A stretch of DNA of 64,000 bases from Arthrobacter sp. Bi26. GTDB lineage: Bacteria; Actinomycetota; Actinomycetes; Actinomycetales; Micrococcaceae. Below the pieces are notes generated by a model, which ran no database searches, had not been told where the DNA came from, and worked only from the letters and a program-made list of their open reading frames with translations. Positions 1-8,517 of this stretch are shown piece by piece; within the stretch, counting starts at the first letter, position 1; each line of letters begins with the position of its first letter. Both the position numbers and the translations under genes were made by a program. The stretch spans positions 1 through 64,000 of the forward strand of contig NZ_CAKKMF010000003.1 in the NCBI RefSeq assembly GCF_918697925.1, written 5' to 3'.

Positions 1-60
1 GCCGAATGGGGGGCAAGGGCCGGTTTGGTAGTTTCGCTCACAGGTGCCAGCCTAGTTCCC

Positions 61-525
61 ATGATGGACAATTTCACGCCCGGCCCCTACGCGGCCGAGC
101 TCGCGGCGGCCGGGGTTCCCGAAGAGATGCACGATTGGCTGGGCCAGTACGGCGTCGGAGCCCTCGTGGTGAAGATGGGGATCCGCTTCCTTGAAATGAG
201 TCCGGAGCGCACCGTGGCCACCATGCCGGTGGAGGGAAACACGCAGGTGGCCGGCATCCTGCACGGTGGGGCCCACGTGGTCCTGGCCGAAACCCTCGGT
301 TCGTTCGCCGCGGGCATGCACGCCGGTCCCAACCGGCAGGCGCTGGGAATCGAGGTCGGGGCGACGCACCACCGGGCGATCGCCGAGGGCACCGTCACCG
401 GCACCTGCACGGCCATCCACCTCGGAAGGACCCTCGCCACCCACGAGATCGTGATGACCGACGAGCACGGCCGGCGGCTCTCCACCGCCCGGATCACAAA
501 CCTTATCCGCGATATCGCGCGCTAG
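61..525 (+). CDS. hotdog-fold thioesterase (PaaI/MenI-like)
   Basis: This 154-residue protein is a predicted hotdog-fold acyl-CoA thioesterase that would hydrolyse a CoA thioester in the cytoplasm; the PaaI/YbdB (MenI-like) branch fits best. The family signature HGG is at residues 68-70, with a likely catalytic Glu at about 77 in the following helix, and the length is normal. Two adjacent ATG codons (61 and 64) offer starts; a TTG at 25 would add 12 residues with no family support. No clear Shine-Dalgarno site precedes either. It converges on the reductase gene on the other strand. The substrate cannot be inferred from its neighbours. Confidence 0.8.
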   Translation: MMDNFTPGPYAAELAAAGVPEEMHDWLGQYGVGALVVKMGIRFLEMSPERTVATMPVEGNTQVAGILHGGAHVVLAETLGSFAAGMHAGPNRQALGIEVGATHHRAIAEGTVTGTCTAIHLGRTLATHEIVMTDEHGRRLSTARITNLIRDIAR

Positions 526-555
526 GAGACCGCACCGCTCGGGTGCCGGATCCGG

Positions 556-1104
556 CTACGCCCGGGCCTGGAAGCGGTACCGCAGCTCCACGATGCCCCG
601 GCCCAAGGTGCGGGAAGATGTCAACTCCAGCGGCGGCGTCGGACCTGCCATGGGCAGCAACGGCTTGCCGCTGCCCAGAACCACGGGAATGACCGAGAGA
701 ATCAGTTCGTCCAGCAGCCCGGCGTCCGCGAACTGCGCTGCCAGGACGCCTCCGCCCACAACCCAGATGTTCCGGCCGCCGGCCTCGTCCTTCAGGTCGT
801 CCACGAACTCGCCAACGGCCCCGCGCACGAACGTCACATTGGCGCCCTTCGGGGCGGTGTGTTCGTGGTGCGTGAAGACCCAGCAGGGCGTGCCCGGATA
901 GGGCCAGGTGTCCGGTTCGTGTTCCCGAAGCCAGGCGTAGGTCTCGCCGCCCATGACGATGCAGCCGACGTCGGCCATGAACGCGTCATAGCTGTCCTGT
1001 CCGCCTTCAAATCCGTCGAACTGAAGCAGCCAGGCCAGATTGTCCTTGTCAGTGGCGATATACCCGTCGAGTGAGGAGGCCACGAAGTACTGGAAGCTCA
1101 CCAT
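556..1104 (-). CDS. dihydrofolate reductase family protein (RibD C-terminal domain)
   Basis: A 182-residue single-domain protein of the RibD-C/DHFR fold, predicted to be an NADPH-dependent reductase. It opens with FQYFVASSLDGYIA, the usual first strand of this family, has a central IVMGGETYAW segment and a glycine-rich WVVGGGVLAAQF nucleotide-binding loop near residue 115, and ends with the typical LRYRF strand. Stand-alone proteins of this type are common in actinobacteria and most are uncharacterised, so neither folate nor riboflavin metabolism can be assigned. It lies 94 bp downstream of the small phosphate-transport partner gene on the same strand, with a hairpin between. Confidence 0.8.
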   Translation of the reverse strand: MVSFQYFVASSLDGYIATDKDNLAWLLQFDGFEGGQDSYDAFMADVGCIVMGGETYAWLREHEPDTWPYPGTPCWVFTHHEHTAPKGANVTFVRGAVGEFVDDLKDEAGGRNIWVVGGGVLAAQFADAGLLDELILSVIPVVLGSGKPLLPMAGPTPPLELTSSRTLGRGIVELRYRFQARA

Positions 1105-1165
1105 GGCCCCAGCCTAGCCAATGCGGTGCCCGGTTCCCATCCCCTGACGCACGTCCAACCGACCT

Positions 1166-1189
1166 GCACGCGGCAGCCGAACCGCGTGC
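1166..1189 (-). terminator. 8-bp hairpin after the phosphate transport pair
   Basis: A perfect 8-bp inverted repeat (GCACGCGG / CCGCGTGC) with an 8-nt loop lies just past the stop of the small membrane gene at 1199. There is no clear T-run, so it is a candidate terminator or mRNA stabiliser only. Confidence 0.35.
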
Positions 1190-1198
1190 GGCAGCGGC

Positions 1199-1420
1199 TT
1201 ACTTGTGGAAGTAAGGAACGATCAGGTACAGCCCGAAGAGGACGGCAGCGCCGCACACGGCGAAGCAGGCGTACGCGAGCGGTCGGGTCCACGACGCCGG
1301 CGAGTTCCGGATGTCGCCCGCGATGGCCGTGAGCCGGACACCCAGGGCGTAGAGGACGACGACTGTCATGGCAGCTATAAGCGTGGCACCGGCCACGCTG
1401 AGCAGTTCCAACCATTTCAT
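1199..1420 (-). CDS. small two-helix membrane protein partnered with PiT transporter
   Basis: A 73-residue protein with two hydrophobic segments, about residues 5-27 and 46-68, so a predicted helical-hairpin membrane protein. Its ATG overlaps the stop of the phosphate transporter by four bases (ATGA), which implies translational coupling. I do not recognise a family. The coupling suggests an accessory or stabilising role for the transporter, but that is inference from context only. Confidence 0.7.
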   Translation of the reverse strand: MKWLELLSVAGATLIAAMTVVVLYALGVRLTAIAGDIRNSPASWTRPLAYACFAVCGAAVLFGLYLIVPYFHK

Positions 1421-2643
1421 CGCTTGGCGCCCCCGTTCTTGATCGCGGCGGCGGAGTCCTTGATCGCCCTGGCGGCGGACTTCTTCTTACGGAATTGCAC
1501 GGCCTGGCCGACTTCCTCGATCTGGACTGCATTGTGGTGCCCAACATGGGATTTCCGCGAATGCACGAACATATAAGCCACGGCGGCGGTGCCGGCGACT
1601 GCCGCCATGATCACTCCAATGACCCCGGTCTGCACCAGCATGGCAGTCAGTGCGCCCACGATTCCGGCTGCGGGGAGCGTAAATAGCCAGCCGATCGCAA
1701 TCCGGCCTGCAGTTCCCCACCGCACGGTGGTGCCACGGCGTCCCATCCCGGAGCCGATGACTGAGCCGGAGGCCACCTGCGTGGTGGACAGGGCGAAGCC
1801 CAAGTGCGACGAGGCCAGGATGGCACTGGCCGTGCTGGACTCCGCGGCGAAGCCCTGGGCAGGCTTCACCTCGGTGAGGCCGGAACCCATGGTGCGGATG
1901 ATCCGCCAGCCGCCGGAGTAGGTGCCGATCGCGATGGCGAAGGCACAGCAGGCGATGACCCAGAGCTGTGGCCCGGAGCCGGCGGGCTGGGTCCCGGCCG
2001 AGATCAGGACCAGCGTGATGATGCCCATCGTCTTCTGGGCATCGTTGGTACCGTGGGCCAGCGCCACGAGGCTGGACGTGAAGATTTGACCGGTCCGGAA
2101 TCCGCCGCGCTTCTGCGTCAGTTTGTCCCCGGTTTCCGGGTCATGCCGGGAGGTGAGCGCGTAGGCCAGCCGCGTGCACAGGTACGCCACAGCGCCTGCG
2201 ATGATAGGCGCAAAAATCGCGGGAAGAATAACCTTCTGCAGAAGCGACTCGAAGTTGATCGAATGGATGCCGATGCCCGCGATCGCAGCCCCGATCAGGC
2301 CACCGAAGAGCGCGTGCGAGGAACTGGACGGCAGGCCTTTGAGCCAGGTGATCATGTTCCAGAGGATGGCGCCCATCAGCCCGGCGAAGATAATGTCCGG
2401 GGTGATCTGGACACCGTCCGCGCCTTCCTTGATGATGCCGCCCGAGACTGTCTTGGCGACTTCCGTGGAGAGGAACGCTCCCACAAGGTTCAGCACCGCC
2501 GCGAGGGCGACTGCTGTTTTCGGTTTGATGGCACCGGTCGCGATGGGGGTAGCCATGGCGTTCGCGGTGTCATGAAATCCGTTGGTGAAGTCGAAGAACA
2601 GCGCCAGCGATATCACTAGCGCCACCATTACGGTGATTTCCAC
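1417..2643 (-). CDS. pit: inorganic phosphate transporter, PiT family
   Basis: A 408-residue multi-pass inner-membrane protein of the PiT (PHO4) family, which imports phosphate or metal-phosphate by proton symport. The N-terminal signature FDFTNGFHDTANAMATPIATGAI and the second-half SLVALAHGTNDAQKTMG repeat the family's two inverted GANDxxN-type motifs. About ten hydrophobic segments are visible and the length fits the shorter bacterial PiT proteins. The C-terminus is a basic, alanine- and lysine-rich cytoplasmic tail. The start at 2643 precedes the conserved first helix directly; the 271 bp upstream would hold its promoter. Confidence 0.92.
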   Translation of the reverse strand: MEITVMVALVISLALFFDFTNGFHDTANAMATPIATGAIKPKTAVALAAVLNLVGAFLSTEVAKTVSGGIIKEGADGVQITPDIIFAGLMGAILWNMITWLKGLPSSSSHALFGGLIGAAIAGIGIHSINFESLLQKVILPAIFAPIIAGAVAYLCTRLAYALTSRHDPETGDKLTQKRGGFRTGQIFTSSLVALAHGTNDAQKTMGIITLVLISAGTQPAGSGPQLWVIACCAFAIAIGTYSGGWRIIRTMGSGLTEVKPAQGFAAESSTASAILASSHLGFALSTTQVASGSVIGSGMGRRGTTVRWGTAGRIAIGWLFTLPAAGIVGALTAMLVQTGVIGVIMAAVAGTAAVAYMFVHSRKSHVGHHNAVQIEEVGQAVQFRKKKSAARAIKDSAAAIKNGGAKR

Positions 2644-2914
2644 CTGTTGCCCAATCTGCAGTGTCCATGGTCAGCAGTTCCACATCCCCGGTGCCGCGTG
2701 CCCACCACTCACATACGGTGTCTATCCCGATGGACTCGCAGTGGTCACTTAAGCAGCTTGAAACCTTATCGATGGTACGTGGGAAATACGGCCGGGCAAA
2801 ACGTGCCAGAAGACCCTAAATTCCGGCCGCCGGTCCGATGGGCGGCATTCATGGTGGCGGTGCGATGCGCCTCACAGCGGGCTTGGCGGAATACGCCCGG
2901 CCCGCGGCGGCCCG

Positions 2915-3601
2915 CTAGACGGTCCGGCGGACGTCCGGCGCCGGGCCGGCGTCGAGCATCGAAGCTATCCTGTCCTCAAGCGCGGCGAGCGTGGCCTCCG
3001 GCAGCACGATGAGCCCGTCGAGTTCGTGGCGGGCGCGCCTGTACGCCGTCTGGCGCTCGGCGGGAGTCGCGGCCGCGTCTGAGGCGATCCGCAGGAGCTT
3101 CCGGGCAGTCTCCAGCCGCTGGCGTTCCGGCCCGGTGAACTTGCTGTCCCTGATCCGCTTGGCTTCCCGTTCGGCCACGTCGAATGCGAGCTCAAAACTG
3201 GTCACGGCCGCCCGGTACTCCGCAAGCCGTGCGGCGGTTCTGACGTCGCCGGGGGCGGCGGGCCGCAGCCCGTCGGCCTCACGCTTGGCCCGCAGGAACG
3301 CCACGGTGAGGGGCTCGCGGACATCCGTCATGACCGGAAAATCGATCAGCTTCCCCACGTCGAGTTCGTAGTCCAGCCAGCGCCTGTTGACGGCGTCGTG
3401 CGCCTTCATGAGGCCCAGCACATCGGCCTGGCTGGCCTGCTCTGCCTGCGCCGCCTGGTTCTTGAGCGTGTAGAGCTCCACCCGGCGGCGGTGCCGGCGT
3501 TCAGCGGCTTTAGACCAGGACCGCGCCCACCCGCCGGCCAGCCCGCTCAGGGGAAAGACGAGCCACCAAAAGTGGGTGACAAAATTGAAGAAGGGGTCCA
3601 C
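2915..3601 (-). CDS. hypothetical protein, N-terminal membrane segment and helical cytoplasmic domain
   Basis: A 228-residue protein of unknown function. It starts with an aromatic hydrophobic stretch (residues about 4-25) that could be one membrane segment, followed by a basic RRHRRR patch and a long, charged, mostly helical domain rich in Arg, Glu and Ala, probably coiled coil. I recognise no enzyme motif. It is monocistronic, about 100 bp downstream of the universal stress gene on the same strand. Similar proteins seem frequent in Arthrobacter genomes, but I cannot name a family. Confidence 0.65.
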   Translation of the reverse strand: MDPFFNFVTHFWWLVFPLSGLAGGWARSWSKAAERRHRRRVELYTLKNQAAQAEQASQADVLGLMKAHDAVNRRWLDYELDVGKLIDFPVMTDVREPLTVAFLRAKREADGLRPAAPGDVRTAARLAEYRAAVTSFELAFDVAEREAKRIRDSKFTGPERQRLETARKLLRIASDAAATPAERQTAYRRARHELDGLIVLPEATLAALEDRIASMLDAGPAPDVRRTV

Positions 3602-3706
3602 TGGATCATCCTCCCATCCGTTGGCGGCGGCGAAAAGCCCCCTCCTCGGACCCGGGCTTCCTGCCAGTCCCGGGCCGGTCCTGAACAGCGGATGCCCTGC
3701 GGGGCG

Positions 3707-4576
3707 TCACTCCCCGTGCTTGACCCGGTGCACCCGCGTGACGATGGTGGGGCACGGCAACTGCAGCAGGACGGCATGCGCCGTGGAGCCGAGCACCGTC
3801 CGGGAGAACCCGCCGCGTCCGCGGCTGCCGATCACCAGCAGCCTGGCTGCGGCGGCGATATCCACAAGGGCCTTTGCCGGTTCGGTGTTCGTTTCCAGGC
3901 GCTGCCGAACCGTCATGTCCGGATACTTGTCGCCGAGGCCCGCGACCGATTCGGCGAGCACTATCCGGTCCTCTTCGACCATGCTCTCGGCGAGGCCGCT
4001 GGAGGGCAGCTGTTTCTCGACCCACCGGGCCGGCTTCTTGAAGGCGAGGACCACGGTGAGCTCGTCTCCGCCCAGGTCCGCTTCCTTGGCCGCGAAGGCG
4101 ACGGCCTGCAGCGACTCCTCCGAACCGTCCACGCCGACTACCACGCCCTTGGCCCCGGCTGCCGCTTTGGCGGGTATGACCGCTACCGGGCATTCCGAGG
4201 CGGAGACAACCTGCAGGGCACGGTCAGTTATGGGACCGCCGTCCAGCCAACGCTTGTCGTGTCCTCCGACCACCACGATGGCTGCCTCCTTGGACACCTC
4301 CCGCAGCACCGAGCCTCCGCTGCCATGACGAAGCTGGATGTCCACCTCGACGTCCGGGGCCTGCACGCTGGCGCTTGCCCGGGCTTGTTGAAGCAGGTCC
4401 ATCCCCGCATCCCGGATGATCTCGTGGTATTGGAAATCCGGCGACATCCAGCGGTCGTCCACCGCGTGGACGACGATGACCGGCAGCTTGTTCCGGGCGG
4501 CCCGTTCAAGAGCCCAGGTCAGTGCGGCTTCGCTGCCCGCAGAGCCGTTGAAGCCGACGACGATTGCATTGCTCAT
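3707..4576 (-). CDS. tandem-domain universal stress protein
   Basis: This 289-residue protein holds two universal stress protein domains, residues about 1-145 and 155-285. The second keeps the ATP-binding signature GSRGRGGFSRTVLGSTA; the first has a matching VGGHDKRWLDGGPI stretch in a less complete form. Two-domain proteins of this kind in actinobacteria bind ATP and are typically induced in hypoxia or dormancy. The upstream region contains DosR-like sequences (see separate entry). It is transcribed away from the membrane-protein gene that starts at 4756. Confidence 0.9.
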   Translation of the reverse strand: MSNAIVVGFNGSAGSEAALTWALERAARNKLPVIVVHAVDDRWMSPDFQYHEIIRDAGMDLLQQARASASVQAPDVEVDIQLRHGSGGSVLREVSKEAAIVVVGGHDKRWLDGGPITDRALQVVSASECPVAVIPAKAAAGAKGVVVGVDGSEESLQAVAFAAKEADLGGDELTVVLAFKKPARWVEKQLPSSGLAESMVEEDRIVLAESVAGLGDKYPDMTVRQRLETNTEPAKALVDIAAAARLLVIGSRGRGGFSRTVLGSTAHAVLLQLPCPTIVTRVHRVKHGE

Positions 4577-4630
4577 CCTGAATCCTGCTCTTCTGAAGTG
4601 AAGTGATGGTTAGGCACCGCATAAGCCGAC

Positions 4631-4691
4631 AAGTCCCCTGACACTTCAGTGTGCTCCGCCTGCCAAAAGCCGACTTAGGGCCTTAAGCCCC
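4631..4691 (-). promoter_or_regulatory. DosR/DevR-like sites upstream of the stress protein
   Basis: Read on the minus strand, 4678-4691 is GGGGCTTAAGGCCC, which differs at two positions from the dormancy-regulator core GGGACTWWAGTCCC. A second partial site, 4631-4639, reads AGGGGACTT. Both lie 55-115 bp upstream of the stress protein start. The consensus comes from mycobacteria; its use here is inference. Confidence 0.3.
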
Positions 4692-4755
4692 TCACTTGCC
4701 ATCCTTGGGCGCGCGTAGCGTCGCACCGGAGCCCCGAACATCCTGAGGAACCGCC

Positions 4756-5556
4756 ATGGACAGCCTGTCACAGCCCGGGAATACGGCCGCCGACGCCGGA
4801 GGGCTCCGGCTGGCAGGGGCTCTCAGCGGCCTTCTGTCCGCCGCCCTGGGCGTGGCCGGAGGGATGCTCGAAGGCGCGCTTTCGGGCCCATGGCCGGGTG
4901 CCGCGGACCCGGGCTACCCTGATTTCCTCCTTGAGAACCGGACCCTGATCCTCGCGCAAAGCATGCTTTTCGTCTTCAGTTCAGCCGTGCTGCTCTGGTT
5001 TCTGGCGTATGTCCGGGCGCATCTGTTGCGCACCGAGAAGGCGCCGGGCACGCTGTCCGGGCTCGCCTTCGCCGCCGGAGTCCTGGCCGCGGGAATGAAC
5101 ATCCTCGGACAGGCCGCCCAGCTGACTCTGACGCTGCCCTCGCAGTCCCGGATTCCTCCCGAAGTGGCCGCGGCGGTGGCCGACCTCTGCCTCGTCACCC
5201 TGAACCTCGCTAACCTGCCGGCGGGTGTCATGTTCCTGGCGATCGCAGTGTTGTCCCTGCGGCTGCAGGCCTTCCCGCGCTGGCTTGGCTGGATAGCGGC
5301 CGTGGCGGCCCTGTCATCGTTCGTCTCGACGCTGTCCCTGATCCCGGTGGAGGGGCCGTTGTCCCCGCTGGGGCCCGCGACGACGGCGCTGCGCCTCGTG
5401 CCGCTGCTCTGGTACATCCCCGCCGCCGTCGTGATGATCCGGTACGAGACGGGCCGGCGCCGTCACCGCATGCCGCCTGAAAGGGACAGCCTGGGCAGCG
5501 TCCGTCCCGACGCTATTGGGCCCGACGGACTGCCGCCGGAATCCACACCTGCCTAG
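4756..5556 (+). CDS. multi-pass membrane protein, DUF4386-like
   Basis: A 266-residue integral membrane protein with about six hydrophobic segments (roughly residues 20-40, 60-85, 95-120, 135-165, 175-195, 205-225). The layout and the short PRWLGWIA motif between helices four and five resemble DUF4386-type proteins, whose function is unknown. The ATG at 4756 follows a GAGGAACC ribosome site. The final residues overlap the end of the convergent erythromycin-esterase-family gene by four bases. Confidence 0.7.
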   Translation: MDSLSQPGNTAADAGGLRLAGALSGLLSAALGVAGGMLEGALSGPWPGAADPGYPDFLLENRTLILAQSMLFVFSSAVLLWFLAYVRAHLLRTEKAPGTLSGLAFAAGVLAAGMNILGQAAQLTLTLPSQSRIPPEVAAAVADLCLVTLNLANLPAGVMFLAIAVLSLRLQAFPRWLGWIAAVAALSSFVSTLSLIPVEGPLSPLGPATTALRLVPLLWYIPAAVVMIRYETGRRRHRMPPERDSLGSVRPDAIGPDGLPPESTPA

Positions 5557-6869
5557 AATCCGGTGGGCTCGGTCTCGAACTCCGGTTCCCGGGGCGGTCC
5601 CTCATGGTGCACCGGACGCAGTGCGGCGGTGTGTTCAAGCCAGATGAGGGCATCGTAGCGCTCCCCCATCCTGGTCGGGACATAGTTTCCGGCTTCCCTT
5701 TCCGGGTGGTAGACGACGCCGATAGCCCGGTGCCCGAGCCGTGTCGAAAGCCACGGCCCGCTCCGGTCGTCGCCGAACTCCAGCACTGACGGCACCCCGA
5801 GGGCCTGATGCAGGAAGTCTTCGTGGCTGCCCGGACGGGCTTCCGGCACTGTAAGGATGCGCTCGGGGCGGCCCCACCCGTCGGAGGCGATCACGGAGCC
5901 GCGGTGGGCTGCGAAGCCGACCAGCAGCACCCCTTCGCCCGCGTGGCGTTCGCGCAGCAGCTGCCCGACGTTGACCAGGCCGTCCTGCGCCATGTCGGTG
6001 GCGCGGGCATCCCCGATGTGTGTGTTGTGTTCCCAGATCAGGCCCTTCGACGCCGGCCCGAGGTGCCTGCTGACCCGGTCGATGGTGTCCGCCATGTGGT
6101 GGTCGCGGACGTTCCAGGACTGCCGGTCGCCGCGGACCATGATGCGGTAGTAGTGCTCCGCGTTTGCCGCGACTTCGGCGTTCTGGACGGCGTCGAAGGC
6201 GTCCTCCTCATGGGGGCCAGGGCTGAAGACCCGGTTCCTGACCTCGGTCAGGAGGGCCACGACGTCGGGCTCGCAGGACTGCGGCACCAGCCGCGTGCTC
6301 CAGGCGTACTGGTGCGGGTCCTCGTGGTGGGGCAGGAAGCACTGCCAGGCGCGCTCGGCCGCGGGCACGGCGTCGGGAACGTTCTCCTGCAGCCAGCCGA
6401 TGATTTCGCGCAGCGAATCCCAGAGCGAGTAGACATCCAGGCCGTAGAAGCCGACCCGCTTATCCAGGGGCCGGCCTGCGTTCCAGCCGCGCAGCCAGTC
6501 CAGGAACGCCGCGACTTCCTCGTTGGCCCACATCCAGGTCGGCCAGCGTTCGAAGCCGGCCAGCAGTGCGTGGACGCCCTGGTCCTTCCCCTCCTGGCCG
6601 CGGACCCAGCGGTTGATGCGCCAGCAGTCGGGCCAGTCTCCTTCCACCCCTATCCAGTTGTAGCCTTCCTCCGTGATGAGCCGCCTGCTGAGGGTGTCGC
6701 GCCAGGTATAGAACTCGTGCGTGCCGTGCGACGCTTCGCCGATGGCCACGAAGCGGCAGCCGGCTGCGCGCCGTACGAGGCCGTTGAGATCGCGATCGGT
6801 TTTCAGCGGCCGGGCGAGATCGTGGATCTCCTTCAGCACGGTGGTCCGGGTGACACCGTTGGAGTTCAT
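5553..6869 (-). CDS. erythromycin esterase family protein
   Basis: A 438-residue protein of the erythromycin esterase (EreA/Bcr136) superfamily. The signature GEASHGTHEFYTWRDTL at about residues 37-53 holds the His and Glu that build the active site, and GVEGDWPDCW and WEHNTHIGDA follow in the usual order. Most members outside clinical plasmids have no shown macrolide activity and occur near phosphoribosyltransferases or stress genes, so resistance should not be assumed. Its ATG overlaps the stop of the upstream beta-CASP nuclease gene (ATGA at 6866-6869), so the two are one transcription unit. Confidence 0.88.
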   Translation of the reverse strand: MNSNGVTRTTVLKEIHDLARPLKTDRDLNGLVRRAAGCRFVAIGEASHGTHEFYTWRDTLSRRLITEEGYNWIGVEGDWPDCWRINRWVRGQEGKDQGVHALLAGFERWPTWMWANEEVAAFLDWLRGWNAGRPLDKRVGFYGLDVYSLWDSLREIIGWLQENVPDAVPAAERAWQCFLPHHEDPHQYAWSTRLVPQSCEPDVVALLTEVRNRVFSPGPHEEDAFDAVQNAEVAANAEHYYRIMVRGDRQSWNVRDHHMADTIDRVSRHLGPASKGLIWEHNTHIGDARATDMAQDGLVNVGQLLRERHAGEGVLLVGFAAHRGSVIASDGWGRPERILTVPEARPGSHEDFLHQALGVPSVLEFGDDRSGPWLSTRLGHRAIGVVYHPEREAGNYVPTRMGERYDALIWLEHTAALRPVHHEGPPREPEFETEPTGF

Positions 6870-8248
6870 CGCGGTTCCTCGATGTCGATCGTCTCCAAGT
6901 GCTCGGGCACCCGGGCCCGCCAGCCGAGTTCGCGTTTGATCCGGCTGCGCAGGGCATCGGACGCGTCAGGGTCACCGTGCGTGATGTAGGTCATGCGGGG
7001 CTCCTTTGCTGCCGCTTTCATCCACGCGATGATGCCGTCGGCGTCGGCATGCGCGGACAGGCTTTCCATCTGGATGACTTCCGCCCGCACCTTGATGTCT
7101 TCCCCGTAGATGCGCAGCTCGCGTTCGCCGGCGGCCAAGGTGGCCCCCCGGGTCCCGCCGGCCTGGTAGCCGCTGAGGATGATGGCGTTTTTCGGATCGG
7201 GGCCGTAGGCCGCGACGTGGTGCAGGATCCGTCCGCCGGTCAGCATGCCGCTGGCCGAAATGATGATCATGGGTCCCCCGCGCAGGTTCAGCAGCTTGGA
7301 CTCGTCCACCGTGCGGGTGAGCTTGGCCAGCTTGTACATTTGCCTGTATTCCTCCGGCTTGAGCCGGTGTTCCTCGGGATGACGCTGGTACATTTCCGAG
7401 GCATCGATCGCCATGGGGCTGTTCAGGTATACCGGGATGGGGGGAATCGCGTCATTTCGGAGGAGCCGGGACAGGTACAGCATGAGCGTTTCCGCCCGGC
7501 CGACGGCGAACGCGGCGAACATGATGACCCCGCCGCGTTTCGCGACACGGTTGATGATCTCCCCCAGTTGCTTCTCCGGATCCTCGGTGGAGTGTTTCCG
7601 GTTGCCGTACGTGGACTCGGTCACCAGGACGCCCGTTTCGCCGAGCGGCCGGGGCGGGTACATGAACGGGTCATCGGCGCGGCCCAGGTCCCCGGTGAAG
7701 TGCGCGGAATGCGAGCCGAGCCGGACGTGGACCTGGGCCGCCCCGAGGATATGCCCGGCGGGTACGAGCGTCACTTCCACGCCCCCGCCGAGGTCAAGGG
7801 GATCGTCAAACCCGCACACCTTGAAACTGTTGAGGGACCTGACGGCGTCGGCGGCCGTGTAGAGCGGCAGCGCAGGTTCATGCGCGGACGATCCCCGCTG
7901 TGAGGCATAGCGGGCTTCCTCCTCCTGCAGGTGGCCGCTGTCGGGCAGGAGGAGTTTGCAGAGATCTGTGGTGCCGTCGGTGGCGTAGACGGGGCCGCCG
8001 AACCCGTCCCTGACCAGGGCCGGGACGTAGCCCGTGTGGTCCAGGTGCGCATGTGTCAGCACCACTGCATCAATGGACCGGGGCGGCACCGGGAACGGCG
8101 CCCGGTTGCGCTCGCGGCTGCGCTTGTAGCCCTGGAAGAGCCCGCAGTCCACCAGCACGCGCCTGCCGCCGGCGTCGATCAGGTAGCGGGAACCGGTGAC
8201 TGTGTCGGTGGCACCCAGGAACTTCAGGCTCGGCTGCTGGTGTTTCAT
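6866..8248 (-). CDS. MBL-fold beta-CASP RNase (CPSF/YSH1-like)
   Basis: A 460-residue metallo-beta-lactamase/beta-CASP protein, predicted to be a zinc-dependent RNA endonuclease or exonuclease. Visible motifs in order are THAHLDHTG (zinc ligands), GHILGAAQVHV, the ESTYGNR motif opening the beta-CASP cap, NSPMA, SASGMLTGG, and the terminal SAHAD and YITHGDP motifs. I chose ATG 8248 because it has a GGGAG site at good distance and starts right before the first family strand; an upstream extension to 8371 lacks family likeness. It is the first gene of a pair with the erythromycin-esterase-family gene. Confidence 0.9.
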   Translation of the reverse strand: MKHQQPSLKFLGATDTVTGSRYLIDAGGRRVLVDCGLFQGYKRSRERNRAPFPVPPRSIDAVVLTHAHLDHTGYVPALVRDGFGGPVYATDGTTDLCKLLLPDSGHLQEEEARYASQRGSSAHEPALPLYTAADAVRSLNSFKVCGFDDPLDLGGGVEVTLVPAGHILGAAQVHVRLGSHSAHFTGDLGRADDPFMYPPRPLGETGVLVTESTYGNRKHSTEDPEKQLGEIINRVAKRGGVIMFAAFAVGRAETLMLYLSRLLRNDAIPPIPVYLNSPMAIDASEMYQRHPEEHRLKPEEYRQMYKLAKLTRTVDESKLLNLRGGPMIIISASGMLTGGRILHHVAAYGPDPKNAIILSGYQAGGTRGATLAAGERELRIYGEDIKVRAEVIQMESLSAHADADGIIAWMKAAAKEPRMTYITHGDPDASDALRSRIKRELGWRARVPEHLETIDIEEPR

Positions 8249-8517
8249 GGCGCTCCCGTGGACCTCTACCCCGTAGATCTTTGCATTGCCCGGCCCAGTG
8301 AAATGCGCGGACCTGCGGCTCGCGGTGTACGCCCCAGCCTCCGCCCGGGCCTGCCGGGTGCCAAGGGCCAAAAGTCACCTCCGGGCACGCACCGCCTACC
8401 GCCACTGCGGTGCTCCCGTGAGGCGGATCCGTGCGGGCCGCCCCGGTAGGATTTCTTGACGGGCCCTGCCGGGCCTGGAGCCGGCAACCCGGCGCAGCCC
8501 AGTGGCAAGGACAAACC

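Noticed and set aside
5553..6869. Macrolide resistance gene
   Set aside because: Superfamily membership alone does not show macrolide hydrolysis; context is chromosomal with no mobile element.
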